A stretch of 64,000 nucleotides of DNA from Rhizoclosmatium globosum (Eukaryota > Chytridiomycota > Chytridiomycetes > Chytridiales > Chytriomycetaceae), in the NCBI GenBank assembly GCA_002104985.1, contig MCGO01000058.1:1-64000 (forward strand). The letters run 5' to 3'. Of this stretch, positions 22,834-33,600 are shown piece after piece. Position 1 is the stretch's first letter, and every line of letters begins with the position of its first letter. The position numbers and the translations under genes are program-made. The notes under the pieces are model-generated. The model was not told the DNA's origin and ran no database searches. It saw nothing but the letters and a program-made list of their open reading frames with translations.

Positions 22834-23946
22834 TCAACAAGAATCCCAATATCGAGCCAACCATATCATATTCCATGCATCAGGAACACCAGGCAAACAA
22901 TAATGCGAGCAATCAGTGAAACTCGTATGTGCATCTTCTCTATTCTCTGCAATAAATGCAGCATCCAACACATCTTGCCACTGTAATTCTGGATGTTCCC
23001 GTCTCGCCTCGTGTATAAACTCCTCCAAACGAACGTTCTGTTGGATCTCTGCATATGATAACGGATAGTCCGTGACAGAGCTGTTGAAATTGGGACCCCA
23101 CCCTTCACTCCAATCGTCTCGAGACTTTGGACATCCACCGAGAGGGTTAGAGCTATCTTGGACAGTCTTAAAGTGTCTGAATGGCGTGTTACGGAAGGTT
23201 ATTTTCGTTTTCTGGGAGGCAAGGGTATTGGTTGTTGAGAGAGCGTTGATTGTTTCTGTGATTGTCTTTTCGTATTCTGTGAGCCAAGTTTCCGGAGACC
23301 CTGTGGTTGGGTTAATACGGTCGAGAAAGCTCGAAGGGTCAAGCCAGAGGCCTGTATTCAATAGGAGATGGTCGAGTCTGTGGTTTGAGAGGAGAGATTG
23401 CAGGGATGGGTGCAGGCCCTTTTTAAGAGTTGGCGACGGTCTTTGGCCGTCAAATCCGATAAGGTATGGGTTGAGATGATTGCTCGTCCAGTGGAATGTA
23501 AGGAGCGTCTTTGAAGGGATAGTGTTGGAAGATATAGTGGCTGTGGTATCTGAGTCAGACACGGAGACGATGAACCCGTAAGCGTGAAATAGACAGACAA
23601 TAGAGTGAAATGATTGACGAGAAAGTGAATCCCCGCTGATTCCAATAATCTGTCCAGCGATACATGAATCTTGAAGTGTTGTGAGGTCAGGCAGTTGTGA
23701 CACAAGCTGCCAAGAAGCGATTGACTCAAGTCTAGAAAGTGAGCAATTGTCTTGATTGTCAAGGAGGGGGCACGTTCTATAAGCAGCGATGTAATCACTT
23801 TGATTGGAGGCAATGTGCTTCCATTTTGGAGATTTTATACCAGTCCGCACAGTCCGTCTTGAAACTGCCTTGAGCTGGGTCATGATTAAGAGGGCTACCA
23901 TGATACTACAAGGTAGCAGCAGAATGATCATCAGTCCACGGTTCAT
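22834..23946 (-). CDS. type II membrane PC-esterase/TBL-like O-acyltransferase, copy 1
   Basis: A single-exon protein of 370 residues. Residues 1-25 form a signal anchor (MNRGLMIILLLPCSIMVALL). The GDS motif is in GISGDSLSRQS (about residue 104) and the paired motif DCSHYCLPGVPDAWN lies near the C-terminus. These are the GDS and DxxH signatures of the PC-esterase/TBL/CASD1 family, Golgi enzymes that add or remove acetyl groups on polysaccharides (xylan and others in plants, capsule glucuronoxylomannan through Cas1p in Cryptococcus). Substrate here is unknown. It ends ..ARYWDSC like the tandem copy at 24135-25250. Confidence 0.83.
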   Translation of the reverse strand: MNRGLMIILLLPCSIMVALLIMTQLKAVSRRTVRTGIKSPKWKHIASNQSDYIAAYRTCPLLDNQDNCSLSRLESIASWQLVSQLPDLTTLQDSCIAGQIIGISGDSLSRQSFHSIVCLFHAYGFIVSVSDSDTTATISSNTIPSKTLLTFHWTSNHLNPYLIGFDGQRPSPTLKKGLHPSLQSLLSNHRLDHLLLNTGLWLDPSSFLDRINPTTGSPETWLTEYEKTITETINALSTTNTLASQKTKITFRNTPFRHFKTVQDSSNPLGGCPKSRDDWSEGWGPNFNSSVTDYPLSYAEIQQNVRLEEFIHEARREHPELQWQDVLDAAFIAENREDAHTSFTDCSHYCLPGVPDAWNMIWLARYWDSC

Positions 23947-24134
23947 GGTCCCAGTCAGGTATAGTTGGAAAAAAAGTTTTTGAATGTTGAAACGAAACCT
24001 CCACCACGGTTCTCATTCTGTAACCTAACCCCTCACAATATGCATAATAGCAACAATGTCATTAATGTATTCAGTTCCAGAATATCCAACTAGAAAATGC
24101 ACTGTATCTCTTCAAGTTTATTATATTGTTTCGA

Positions 24135-25250
24135 TCAACAAGAATCCCAATATCGAGCCAACCATATCATATTCCACGCATCAGGAACACCAGGCAAACA
24201 ATAATGCGCGCAATCCGTGAAACTCGTATGCGCATCTTCTCTATGCTCTGCAATCGACGCAGCATCCAACACCTCCTCCCACTTCAATGTGGGATGTCTC
24301 CGTTTCGCCTCGAGTATAAACTCTTCCAAAAGAACGTTCTGCTGGATCTCTGCATACGACAACGGGTAATCTCTCGCGGAGCTGTTAAAACTTGGACCCC
24401 ATCCATCCCGTACATCGTCTCGAGCGTTTGGACATCCACCAAGAGGGTTAGAGCTTCCTGCTACAGTTTTGAAATGTCGAAACGGTGTATTTCTGAACGT
24501 GATTTTGGTTTTCTGAGAACGAAGGGTATCGGTTGAGGTGAGAGTGCTGATTGTTTCTGTGATTGCCTTTTTATATTCTGTGAGCCAGGTTTCGGGAGAC
24601 CCTGTGATTGGGTTCTTGCGGTCGGAGAAACTGGAGGGGTCAAGCCAGAGGCCTGTATTTAAGATAAGATGGTTGAGCTTGTGTTTTGAGAGGAGGGATT
24701 GTAAGGATGGGTGAAGACCCTTTTTTAAGGTTGGTGATGGCCTTTTGCCTTCAAATGCAATAAGGTATGGATTTAGTTTGTCGCTTGTCCAGAGTATTGT
24801 AAGGAGCTTTTTTGGAGGGTATGCATTGGATGATATCGTTGACGTTGCGGTGGTTTCAGATTCAGAAAGAGATACGTTGTATCCGTGCGCATGAAATAAA
24901 CAGACAAGTGAGCGATACGACTGACGGGAAATAGAATCGCCGCTGATTCCAATCGTCTGTCCAGCAAGGCAAGAATCTTGTAAGCTTGTGATGTCAGGCA
25001 GTTGTAAAGAAAGCTTCCAAGAAGCAATTGATTCGAGTCGAGGAAGAGCGCAAAGATCTTGATCGGCTAAGAGGGGACATGTTCGATATGCAGCGATGTA
25101 ATCACTCTGATTGGAGGTTGTGTGTTTCCACATTGTCCTTGGAGATTGGGGATCTGTCCATATAGTCCGTCGTAACACCGAATTGAGCTGGAACAAGACT
25201 AATAGGGCTACAATGATGCTAGCTAGCAGAAGTTTCCTTCCGCGATTCAT
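24135..25250 (-). CDS. type II membrane PC-esterase/TBL-like O-acyltransferase, copy 2
   Basis: A single-exon paralogue (371 residues) of the adjacent gene, with the same order: signal anchor MNRGRKLLLASIIVALLVLF, GISGDSISRQS, long conserved middle region (..GSPETWLTEYKKAITET..), and C-terminal DCAHYCLPGVPDAWNMIWLARYWDSC. All catalytic-type residues (Ser of GDS, Asp and His of DCxHxCLPGxxDxWN) are kept, so both copies look active. The copies differ mainly in the stem after the anchor and in a few loops, as expected after a moderately old tandem duplication. Confidence 0.83.
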   Translation of the reverse strand: MNRGRKLLLASIIVALLVLFQLNSVLRRTIWTDPQSPRTMWKHTTSNQSDYIAAYRTCPLLADQDLCALPRLESIASWKLSLQLPDITSLQDSCLAGQTIGISGDSISRQSYRSLVCLFHAHGYNVSLSESETTATSTISSNAYPPKKLLTILWTSDKLNPYLIAFEGKRPSPTLKKGLHPSLQSLLSKHKLNHLILNTGLWLDPSSFSDRKNPITGSPETWLTEYKKAITETISTLTSTDTLRSQKTKITFRNTPFRHFKTVAGSSNPLGGCPNARDDVRDGWGPSFNSSARDYPLSYAEIQQNVLLEEFILEAKRRHPTLKWEEVLDAASIAEHREDAHTSFTDCAHYCLPGVPDAWNMIWLARYWDSC

Positions 25251-26560
25251 GGTCTGAGAGGTTTATGAAACGAATCTCCCTCCATCATCAAATTCTTAAA
25301 ATCGCCAAGAAAGTGATTGAAATCAAATAATTCAGAAGGGAGCACACACTTGACCTGAGGTTTTGCAGAATTTAGAAAGGAATAAAGATTCATTTTCCCT
25401 GTATTATACTTGATTTTACATTTGTTTGAAAGTCCCTCTTGACTGAAAAGACAAACTGGAGCTTCGCGACCGAGCACATGCGGCAGTAATCCTCGTGTCT
25501 CTCCTTTTGTCTTAATTGCGCTCTCTTCACCTTTTTCTCATTTCCGTAAAATAAAACCAAAACACAAAATCATACTTTCTTTCCTTCGTTTCTATTTCTA
25601 ATTTCAAACGTGAAAAAAGAGGGATGATCGAAGCGACTGAGCCCATGCAGGAGTGGTCGTTTTCCTCTATTTCCGTTTTATCCATTTCCGTAATTAAACC
25701 GCCCCCTTCAATAACCCTCACGTCTTCCTGTCTTTCTTTTTGGTTTATTGTAAAGTGTAAAGAGTGGGAGGAATAAAACGGAAACGAAATTCAAAAGAAA
25801 CTCACACAGCTGCCGCCGCTACGATTCTCAGACAAATCCGCCAGTATATGTCACTGTTCCACCAAGGACTTCAGCGACAGCAAGCCTCAGAATCCTGACA
25901 ACCATCATCAAAGAAACAACATCAGCCAATGTTCCCGTTAATGCAGTGACGCCAGCTACGCTCCCTTTAGCTACAAGCCATGTTGTATCAAGATCAAGAT
26001 CTCATATTCTGCAACACCAAGATCCGGAATCGATTTTCCATAACTGATAGCCTCGAATGTTACCACCAGCGCCAATTACAGCTTTAGACGCAACGACAAG
26101 CCACGTATTGGACTCAGGTACGACAAAAATAAATCAAGTTAACCCATTGTAAGTATCAGCTGATGTCCGAACGACAAATGCAACACTGTCACCACTCAAG
26201 ATCGAGAATCCTATCCATTTCCAGCCACAACAACAAATCATATTTAAATCTCCGCAGACATTAGGAAACGACAGCAACGACAGGAAATATATTGATTAAT
26301 TGTTCCAAGTTCTCCCTCGTCCAGAGTCACCACATTTTGGATTTATTCAAGTTTTGCCTGGGCCCGCATGGAAAGTGAGTCCAAAGATCTGTTTCCTTGT
26401 GATCCTCGTCAAGGAAGAAAGGAAATACTCCCAGCAAAATGTCATCAAGCTGTTCAAATTCGCTCAAAAGGGCACCATCTGCAGAGGGGAACGTTAGTAA
26501 CCAGCTTTCATACCATCACTTCCTACCAACGACACAACGGCTTCCGCTATTGGTAGTGTC
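25251..26560. other. gene-poor interval, no supported gene
   Basis: About 1.3 kb upstream of the PC-esterase pair. The first 500 bp are A+T-rich with pyrimidine tracts and probably contain the promoter. From 25800 to 26300 there are only short ORFs with no recognisable domain and no convincing splice structure. No RNA gene or terminal repeat is visible. Confidence 0.4.
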
Positions 26561-27740
26561 TCGTTTAGTTGATTTTCTTGGAGCACATCAGGCATTGTTT
26601 CTTGAAGGAAACTATCCAACGGCATAGAATATTTTTCATGAACTTGTTTGTTTTGAGTATATTAAAGATAGAAAGAATTGGCTTACGTTCTTCCATAGGA
26701 GCTTGTGTAGCAGCTGTCATTGCCGCTAACAACATTTTATTCCAGATTTTATTCAGGTCATCAGACGTTGGAGCCGATATTTCCGACGGTTTCAACATAT
26801 GAACGGAATTTGTTTTAACTGTATTAGCGTATAAATCCTGGTCTTCGTCACTGTATTGCGGCTGTCCTCGAAAATATGAGTCTGAACTGTTGAGTTCTTC
26901 CTTGGCTATCTAAGGATCTTCTGACACAACAGCATTTTCCAACAGATCTTCAATTATTGCATCCATAGTGTCTTGAGTTATGTTCCTAGTTCTGAAAGCC
27001 GGATTGATAGCATACAGCATCTTTACTAATTTACGAACATCATCAGCAGGAAGTTAGCAGTTATCTTTAGTTGTTGAATGTTTTGGTCAAAGCTTACCGT
27101 GAACTGGGATAATTTTTGTTGGCAGATCATCGTCTTCAATGTTTCCCAATAAGTTGCGGAAACTGGTGGAAGTCAGGGATATTGTGGTGTGGTAACCCAA
27201 CGTGTTGAAACAACGAATTCGTAATTGGTGTAGAAATCACATGCCCAGTCACCTCAATTGACACTCCTGAACTGCGTGGAACAACTTTGTGTAATACTGC
27301 GTGTGTGACGACTCTTTGAACGACAAACGAAGTGAAATCTGAAACACTTTGAATTCCAAGGATTGAGAGCGCGGCAGTTAGGTTCCCAAAGTCAAATCCA
27401 GATTGGACGGTACGTAGCGCATACGGCGAGCATTATGCGATTGGTCTAACACACCGCGCGAGGTAGGAGTTCGACGGCTGTTTGTGGAGGAATTTGAACT
27501 TGAAATTTGGACTCGTGTTCGAAGAGGATTGTGTCGATCATTGCGACGATCAGTTGTTGTCCTCTGCCGAACCACTGGAGCATTTTTCTCAGCTTGGCCT
27601 TGCTGCTGTTGTTGGAACAACATCATGGCTGATATAATGTTACCAATGGTTGGACGAGACCCGACAACAATCCCAAAGGCACGGCAAGCACTAATCAGAA
27701 CTCCTTTGCGGAGGCTTCGAAGATATATTCTTTTGTCCAA
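26560..27740 (-). pseudogene. decayed unrecognised coding region
   Basis: Several minus-strand blocks look coding but do not join: a Q-rich segment (..MMLFQQQQQGQAEKNAP.., 27740-27378), then in another frame FDFGNLTAALSILGIQS..VTGHVISTPITN (about 27395-27200), then NLLGNIEDDDLPTKIIPVH with a good GTAAGC donor. The following block reads DDVRKLVKMLYAINPAFRTRNIT.. but lacks an AG acceptor where one is needed, and has an amber stop near 26917. A last block (..YSDEDQDLYANTVKTNSVHMLKPSEIS..) ends at a GTAAGC donor near 26690. The combination of lost acceptor, stop and frame changes suggests decay. No family is recognised. Confidence 0.4.
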
Positions 27741-28787
27741 GTTTCGATTTCCTGGACACTGTTACGTTCATTGCTTGCTCAAGCTGGCCGAACTGATTTA
27801 TGTTAGCTCCTTTTCAGTCACTTCACAAATGTACATTCATTATGCAAAAACTTATATTGATCATATGTGCCTGGACGCGTACCTCAAGACGTCTTTATTT
27901 CTCATCGCTCATACAAAAATTATCCAAGCGCATAAGATGTGAGATATACTGCTTATCTTCTACAATTCCTTTCCGGGTTATCTTTCTTCTCTCTAGTTTC
28001 CAGTCCACTCAGTGTCTCACAGTCCACTTGGTGCCTCCCACTATTTTTACACCAAGTGAAAGTCCATTTAATCACTCCATTTAATCATTCCTTAAATCTC
28101 TCCCTTTCCCTTGAGTGTATAAGAAGCAAGGGACTCCCCTCTTGATACTGGTATCTACCAGTTTGTCATTTGGGTTCTCGTCGCCTTGCCGCATCTGTTG
28201 CTTACCTTATTGCAACAACACTCAGGGTAATTCTCTTTTGTTTGTAAATGATTCTCTTATTATCGAAGTTCTAAATATAATCGATCTACCAGTTTGTCAT
28301 TTGGGTTCTCGTCGCCTTGCCGCATCTGTTGCTTACCTTATTGCAACAACACTCAGGTTTGTCATTTGGGTTCTCGTCGCCTTGCCGCATCTGTTGCTTA
28401 CCTTATTGCAACAACACTCAGGCCACGAACCAAATTACAACCAAATTACAAGCATTACTATTACGAGCTTCGTCTCCGAGGTTCTCATTTAAGACAAGGG
28501 AAAATAAACACTGAAACCATTGACCTTTCTATCACAAGAGAGAAAGAACTGCCGCTGCACGGGGGTCTGTTACCTTATTATCTCCTCCTTGTTTTTACTG
28601 TTGTGTGTGAGGTGATGCAACATTTGTCAGCTTTTTTTCAGTCACATGACAATGTGCATTCATTCCGCCAAAATGAACGTTGAAGGACCCACTATTCTTC
28701 TGAATAAGTGTGTGATTAAATATGTTTATAACGACATAATTACTCGCACAGCGACAAGCCTTTCTCAACCAAAATAAATATACACCT
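27741..28787. other. intergenic region carrying 65-bp repeats
   Basis: No ORF here has coding character. The interval contains the 65-bp repeats listed separately and shorter echoes such as CCAAATTACAA twice near 28430-28450 and ATTTAATCA twice near 28065-28085. It probably includes the 3' region of the SEL1-like gene. Confidence 0.5.
28162..28422. repeat. 65-bp direct repeat, three copies
   Basis: Three identical 65-bp units, beginning TTTGTCATTTGGGTTCTCGT and ending CAACACTCAGG, lie at 28162-28226, 28293-28357 and 28358-28422. The last two are directly abutting; the first two are separated by 66 bp and share the flank CTACCAG upstream. Perfect identity implies recent duplication. Units have no terminal inverted repeats, so this is a local tandem/dispersed duplication rather than an insertion sequence. 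Confidence 0.93.
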
Positions 28788-30739
28788 TCAAGACATTTCC
28801 TCCAAAACATCCAACTCTTCAGCAGCCAAAACATCACCTCTCCCCTTCAACCTCTTCAACATCTCAACACCCTCTTCATAAAACTCATCGTCCTCTCCAA
28901 CACCAAACCCATGAACCATACACATTGCAACACAATACTCTGCAAAAGCGTCTCCAGAAGCTGCAAATGCAGCCTGGAAGGTTGCGAAAGCTGCTTCCGT
29001 TGCCCATTTCAAACAGTTTCAGGGCTTGACTCAATTTTGTGCGTGTTTCTTTTGAAGGTTGAGGAGATGACGTGGCGGTATTTTTGCTTGGGTGGTTCGA
29101 GGATGTAGTGATGGAGGATATCGAGGATGCGCGTGAGTTTCGGCGGGAGGAAGAGTTTGACCAGGATGTCCATGAAATGTGGGGCATTGAGGCGCGTTGT
29201 TGGTTTTGCTGTTGGGATTGGATCGATGGCGGTGGTTCAGTTAAGGTGCGAGGGAGGCTAGTTGTTGAGGTTGATGATAGCGTGTGGGAAACTGGACGAG
29301 GGTTTGTCGGTTGAGAGATGCTGTGGAGAGAGCGCCGGGGGCCAAATGCACGTTGAATAAAGTTGACGAGAGGTGAGGGGTGGGAGAGACGGTGTTGTTG
29401 TTGTTGTTGTTGTTGCTTTATGGGGATTGGATCAAGAGTTGGAGACGTCGGTGACGATGCAGGAGATGTTGTTTTCAATGGAAGACTTGAAGACGAGGTT
29501 CCGAGGAATGACAGTAAAGATCGACTTTTTGTTGGTGAAGGTGGTGGCTGAGTCTGAACTTGTACCTGTTTATGAAATAAGAAATTGATGATGGAATCGC
29601 TCTATTGGTCGCTGAAGGGATTTTTGGCTTTTCTTCGAAGGGTTCATGATTCTCTAGTATTGAACCCAGTTCTGCTTGGCCCATATCCAACTTACTTTGC
29701 TCGTTCCTCGCACGCTTTCGCTCGTTCCTCGCATTTGACATCTCGTTGCACTTATAATTCAACACATTCATTCATGCCGCACTCATATTTCTGTTCGCTT
29801 CACTCACTCACAACTCTGCTCAGCTATAAAAAAGACACCCACCTCCGACTGATCCAATTCTTTAAGCTTAGTAGACACAATCAGAATAAAGCGATCATCA
29901 TGGTCGAGAACAGTGGATGAAACAGTATTAGAATATTTCCTGCCGATGCCACGCAGTTTCCGAGATTGAGGCGAATGATGAAGAACAGAAGAAGACGACT
30001 TTGTTGGAAGGAGCGGAGAGGTTGTGACAGAGGATGAAGTTCTGTGGGGGTTAGATGGTGGGTGGAGGGAGGACGACGGAGGAGACGATGCATAAGAGCA
30101 AGAGGAGGAAGAGGAGAGAGTGGATGAAGGATCAGAAAAGCGCTTTGAAGAAAGAGTTGAGGGGAATCTGTGGGCGGGTTGAAGAGAGGCGGGATGGACA
30201 GTTGTTGGTGCCGTGGAAGGAGGAATCATTGGAAGCGAGTCCTTCTCGCTCGTTGGATCAGTCTGAAGATGAATTGTTAGACAAGAATGACGTGTCTGAA
30301 CCGAGCCACAGAGCCAGCAAAAGAGGGCACGCACCTCGTCCTTCCCCTGAGACACTTCATCATCGTCCCAGTCCAAATCGAGTGGCAGAGAAAGAGGAAG
30401 CGAGCGCAGCGGCAGAACACTTTTAGTATTCGCTGTTGCTGTGGTAGTAGATGGTGTAGTAGTTGCATTCGAGGTGGTAGTTGAGGTCGACGAAGAAGCA
30501 TACGCCTCCGCCCACGTTGCCTCGTTAAAGTTATTGTTGTTGTTTGAAATGAGGGACAGGGCGTCTGAGTCCGCAAACGACACTGAAATCGAGGGTGAAT
30601 TGAACACGTGTTTGATTCGCTGTGGCCGTGGCTCGTTCAGTGTGGATTCGTGTAAACCAGACTTTGACGAAGTTGACGAAATGGAAGAAGTGCGTGACGA
30701 GAGGGAGAAGGTGTCGAAGTGTGTCTGTGTTTGAATCAT
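28788..30739 (-). CDS. disordered protein with C-terminal SEL1-like repeat
   Basis: The ATG at 30739 opens a Ser/Thr-rich disordered protein (MIQTQTHFDTFSLSS..). Introns with GTGCGT..TCTTCAG (about 30335-30275) and near 29840-29590 separate low-complexity exons; one contains a Gln run encoded by (CAA)n. The C-terminal block AAFATFQAAFAASGDAFAEYC.. with CMVHGFGVGEDDEFYEEGVEMLKRL has SEL1/TPR-like character. SEL1 proteins in fungi include chitin synthase activators, but specificity cannot be read here. A one-base frame change at about 29010 (GAAATGGG) separates LSQALKLFE from WATEAAF; one base fewer restores the repeat. The start lies only 64 bp from the divergent intradiol gene. Confidence 0.65.
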
Positions 30740-30803
30740 ACTTTTTTATGTAGTAGTAATCTCTTTCATCCACTTTTGTTACATCTCCAAATTGGGCACC
30801 CAA

Positions 30804-33185
30804 ATGAAGTGGTTCCTTGTCATCGCTGCTGCTGCTGCCCAACTGGCCGCCGCCCACAGCCACGCCCTGACTGGTGCTCTATTAGAACACCGAAGAGACA
30901 TGGCAAACACCCTGAGCACCTGCGCCATCGAGACCGGCATCCACTCTCGCGATGGAACTGCGGGTGCTGCTATATTGACACCCGAAGTTGAAGAAGGGCC
31001 CTTCTGGGTATGCACCCCTCTTTGCTCTAAAAGTAGCGACAGTAGCTACAGTGCTAACTACCACCCATTCCAGATTGCCCGTGAGATGATCCGCCAAGAC
31101 ATCGTCGATGGACAGCAAGGCATCCCAATGACCCTCCAACTGCGCGTCGTCTCTGTCGCCGACTGCAAACCAATCGCAAATGCCTTTGTCGAAGTCTGGC
31201 ACGTCAACGCGGTCGGCGAGTACAGTGGCTACATTGCCGAATCTTCAACCCAGGGAAACCCTGCTGCCGACCTCGCAATTGCCCAGGCCGCTGGTGTTCC
31301 CGTTCCTGACATGACTCCTGAAGAGCAGGCTGCTTATGCCAACGAAGGTGCTTATTCTCACGCCCAACTCGGTGACAACTTGAACTTTTGTCGTGGTGCC
31401 TACAAGACTGATGCAAACGGATACGTTACCTTTACGTCAATTGTTCCTTCTTATTACACTGGAAGACCCACCCATATCCACAACAGAGTTTACTTGGATG
31501 GTGTCATCAACTCTGATGGATCTTACAACGGAATCAACGGTGTTCACATTGGTCAACTCTTTTTCGATGAAGCCGTCAAGTCTCAGTTGTACACAATCCC
31601 TCCATACAGTGTTGAATCGTACATTTACACTGCGAACGAAGAAGACGGTGATTTCTTGCAAGAGACACAAACTTCAAGTGATTCTATTGTGAGAGTATCC
31701 AAGACGGGCGCAAACTGGACTGACGGAATCTTTGCTGCTGCCGTTCTTGTTGTCGACCCCAACTTCCGAGTCGATGAATTACCTCAAGTTCCAAACCTTG
31801 TTGCTCGTCCAAACGCTAAATCATCGACGATCGATACTGTTTCAGGACAAGCGACGACAAATGACACTAGTCCATTCGGTACTAACGGCGTCAGTGCGAA
31901 TTCTGCTTCTGGATCTGCACTCAAGGCACCATCTTCCGATTCAACTTCCTCAAGTGGAATGTCACCCACCACAATCGGTTTGGCAGCCGGTGTTCCAGCT
32001 GTTTTGATTATTGCTATTGCAGCGGTGTGGGCATCCAAGAGAAAGTCTGGTAACGCAAACTCTGGTGGGAAGGACGCAGTCGACCAAGAAGAAGCTCAAG
32101 ACGTTGAAGAGAACCGTTCTCAGTCTCGGCAGTACTCGGCTTCAAAGCAAGAATTTTACTCCGATAACTTGCCTCGCCTTGCGCTCCAGCCTCAGTTTGT
32201 ACTTCCGCAGCAACAATATCTTGTGCCCGATCAAGTTGTTGTTGATCAACAGCAACGAGAAGTGGAATATGTGTCGAGACAGAATTCTCTGAAAAGTCAA
32301 GTGTCCAGACAGCAATCTCAGAGAAGTCAAGTGCAGCAACCACAGTTTGTTCTTCCACAGCAACAGTATCTTGTGGCTGATCCAGCTGTTGTTGATATGC
32401 ACCAACGAGAAGTAGAATACGTGTCTAGACAGAATTCTCAGAGGAGTCAAGTACAGCAGCAGTATGTCCAGCAGCAAACTGAGCAACAACAGTACTCTCA
32501 GCAGCAGTTCGAGCAACAGCAGTACGAACAACAACAATACGAACAGCAATTGTACGAACAGCAGCAATATGAGCAACAACTCTACCAACAACAATATGAG
32601 CAACAAGTTCTTGCCCAACAACAGCAAGAACAGCAAGCATCCGTTCCAGTTGCGCTTCAATACACTGCCCAACCTCCAATCACATTTACCGAGCTCCCAA
32701 CTCTCCCAGATACTTTCAACGCTCCAATTTCGCAGGCCGAAATCCTCATTACTGAGCCAGAACTCCCACTTGCACCCTCCACAACCCTCCCTGACCCAAT
32801 CCCCGAATACATTCCCGAACCCGCAACTCAAGCCCCCGACGCCCTCTCTACAGTCGTTGACGCGTACACCCCACCTGCTGAAGAAGTATCCCTCCCTTCA
32901 GTCGGATACCTCGGCTTCTCCCTCGAAACCAACGCGCTTTTCGGAGACAGCGTGTTCCTTGGCGCTGGTGGTGGTGGTGGACTCGCGCTTGACGAGCCTA
33001 CGTTTGATACGGCGTCGTATTATGGTGGCGGTGATGACGATGAAGCTGTGTTTGAGGTTGTTGAGGAGGAAGATGGTGTTGAGAGTATGGTTGGTGAGGT
33101 TGAGGGTGTTGTGGGTGTAGAAGGGATTGTGCAGGGGTATGAAGGAAAAGAAGAGGTGGAGGAGGTTGTGGTTTTGGAAGATTAG
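30804..33185 (+). CDS. secreted, membrane-anchored intradiol dioxygenase-like protein
   Basis: Signal peptide (MKWFLVIAAAAAQLAAAHS), then an intradiol ring-cleavage dioxygenase-like domain with EEGPFW-IAREMIRQDI, VEVWHVNAVGEYSGY and RPTHIHNRVY carrying the usual Tyr/His iron ligands. The apparent insert after EGPFW is an in-frame 66-nt intron (31008-31073, GTATGC..TTCCAG with CTAAC branch). Thus the CDS is 30804-31007 joined to 31074-33185. After the domain there is a transmembrane helix (PTTIGLAAGVPAVLIIAIAAVW), a Gln-rich repetitive tail (several QQYEQQ units) and an acidic Val/Glu-rich end. Extracellular fungal homologues are linked to aromatic metabolism; a membrane anchor with a long Q-rich cytoplasmic tail is unusual. 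Confidence 0.85.
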   Translation: MKWFLVIAAAAAQLAAAHSHALTGALLEHRRDMANTLSTCAIETGIHSRDGTAGAAILTPEVEEGPFWVCTPLCSKSSDSSYSANYHPFQIAREMIRQDIVDGQQGIPMTLQLRVVSVADCKPIANAFVEVWHVNAVGEYSGYIAESSTQGNPAADLAIAQAAGVPVPDMTPEEQAAYANEGAYSHAQLGDNLNFCRGAYKTDANGYVTFTSIVPSYYTGRPTHIHNRVYLDGVINSDGSYNGINGVHIGQLFFDEAVKSQLYTIPPYSVESYIYTANEEDGDFLQETQTSSDSIVRVSKTGANWTDGIFAAAVLVVDPNFRVDELPQVPNLVARPNAKSSTIDTVSGQATTNDTSPFGTNGVSANSASGSALKAPSSDSTSSSGMSPTTIGLAAGVPAVLIIAIAAVWASKRKSGNANSGGKDAVDQEEAQDVEENRSQSRQYSASKQEFYSDNLPRLALQPQFVLPQQQYLVPDQVVVDQQQREVEYVSRQNSLKSQVSRQQSQRSQVQQPQFVLPQQQYLVADPAVVDMHQREVEYVSRQNSQRSQVQQQYVQQQTEQQQYSQQQFEQQQYEQQQYEQQLYEQQQYEQQLYQQQYEQQVLAQQQQEQQASVPVALQYTAQPPITFTELPTLPDTFNAPISQAEILITEPELPLAPSTTLPDPIPEYIPEPATQAPDALSTVVDAYTPPAEEVSLPSVGYLGFSLETNALFGDSVFLGAGGGGGLALDEPTFDTASYYGGGDDDEAVFEVVEEEDGVESMVGEVEGVVGVEGIVQGYEGKEEVEEVVVLED

Positions 33186-33600
33186 GTTGTTTATTATTAC
33201 CCCCCTACATTGATTTTATTTGTTTTTGTTTTCTTACAAGCTAAACTAGACGGTAAAAACGTAAATATAACATTAGATATCTTGATTTTTTGTTTGTGAT
33301 GGCGCACCGCCACAATTGTGTTCTTCTTAACTTTCAACATCAATACACCTTGATTCAAACCCCTAACATTTACTATAGAACCTCATACTTTTGATCAGTG
33401 GGAGGAAGGTGAGAAGTGAAAGAAGAGATTTGAGTGCAAAGTAAAGAGTAGTCGAATCCGTAGTATGAAGTTAGGATACGAAAAAGCATTGTCTTCCAAA
33501 TAGGATTTCATTATGTGGCTCAAGTCTTTGCAGACGCTCCTTAATTGATTTCGATAGAAGTGATTTTGGTGACCAAATTTCTTACCCCCAAAAGCCGTCA
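33186..33600. other. intergenic region
   Basis: About 415 bp between the intradiol gene stop and the protease start, containing the terminator region of the former and promoter of the latter. Short ORFs on the minus strand have no recognisable content. Confidence 0.4.

Noticed and set aside
30055..30734. Plus-strand ORFs opposite the SEL1-like gene
   Set aside because: Low-complexity shadows of the Ser-rich minus-strand exons without independent features.
31008..31073. 22 extra residues in the intradiol dioxygenase domain
   Set aside because: The segment has GT..AG ends, a CTAAC branch site and a length divisible by three; it is an in-frame intron, not protein.
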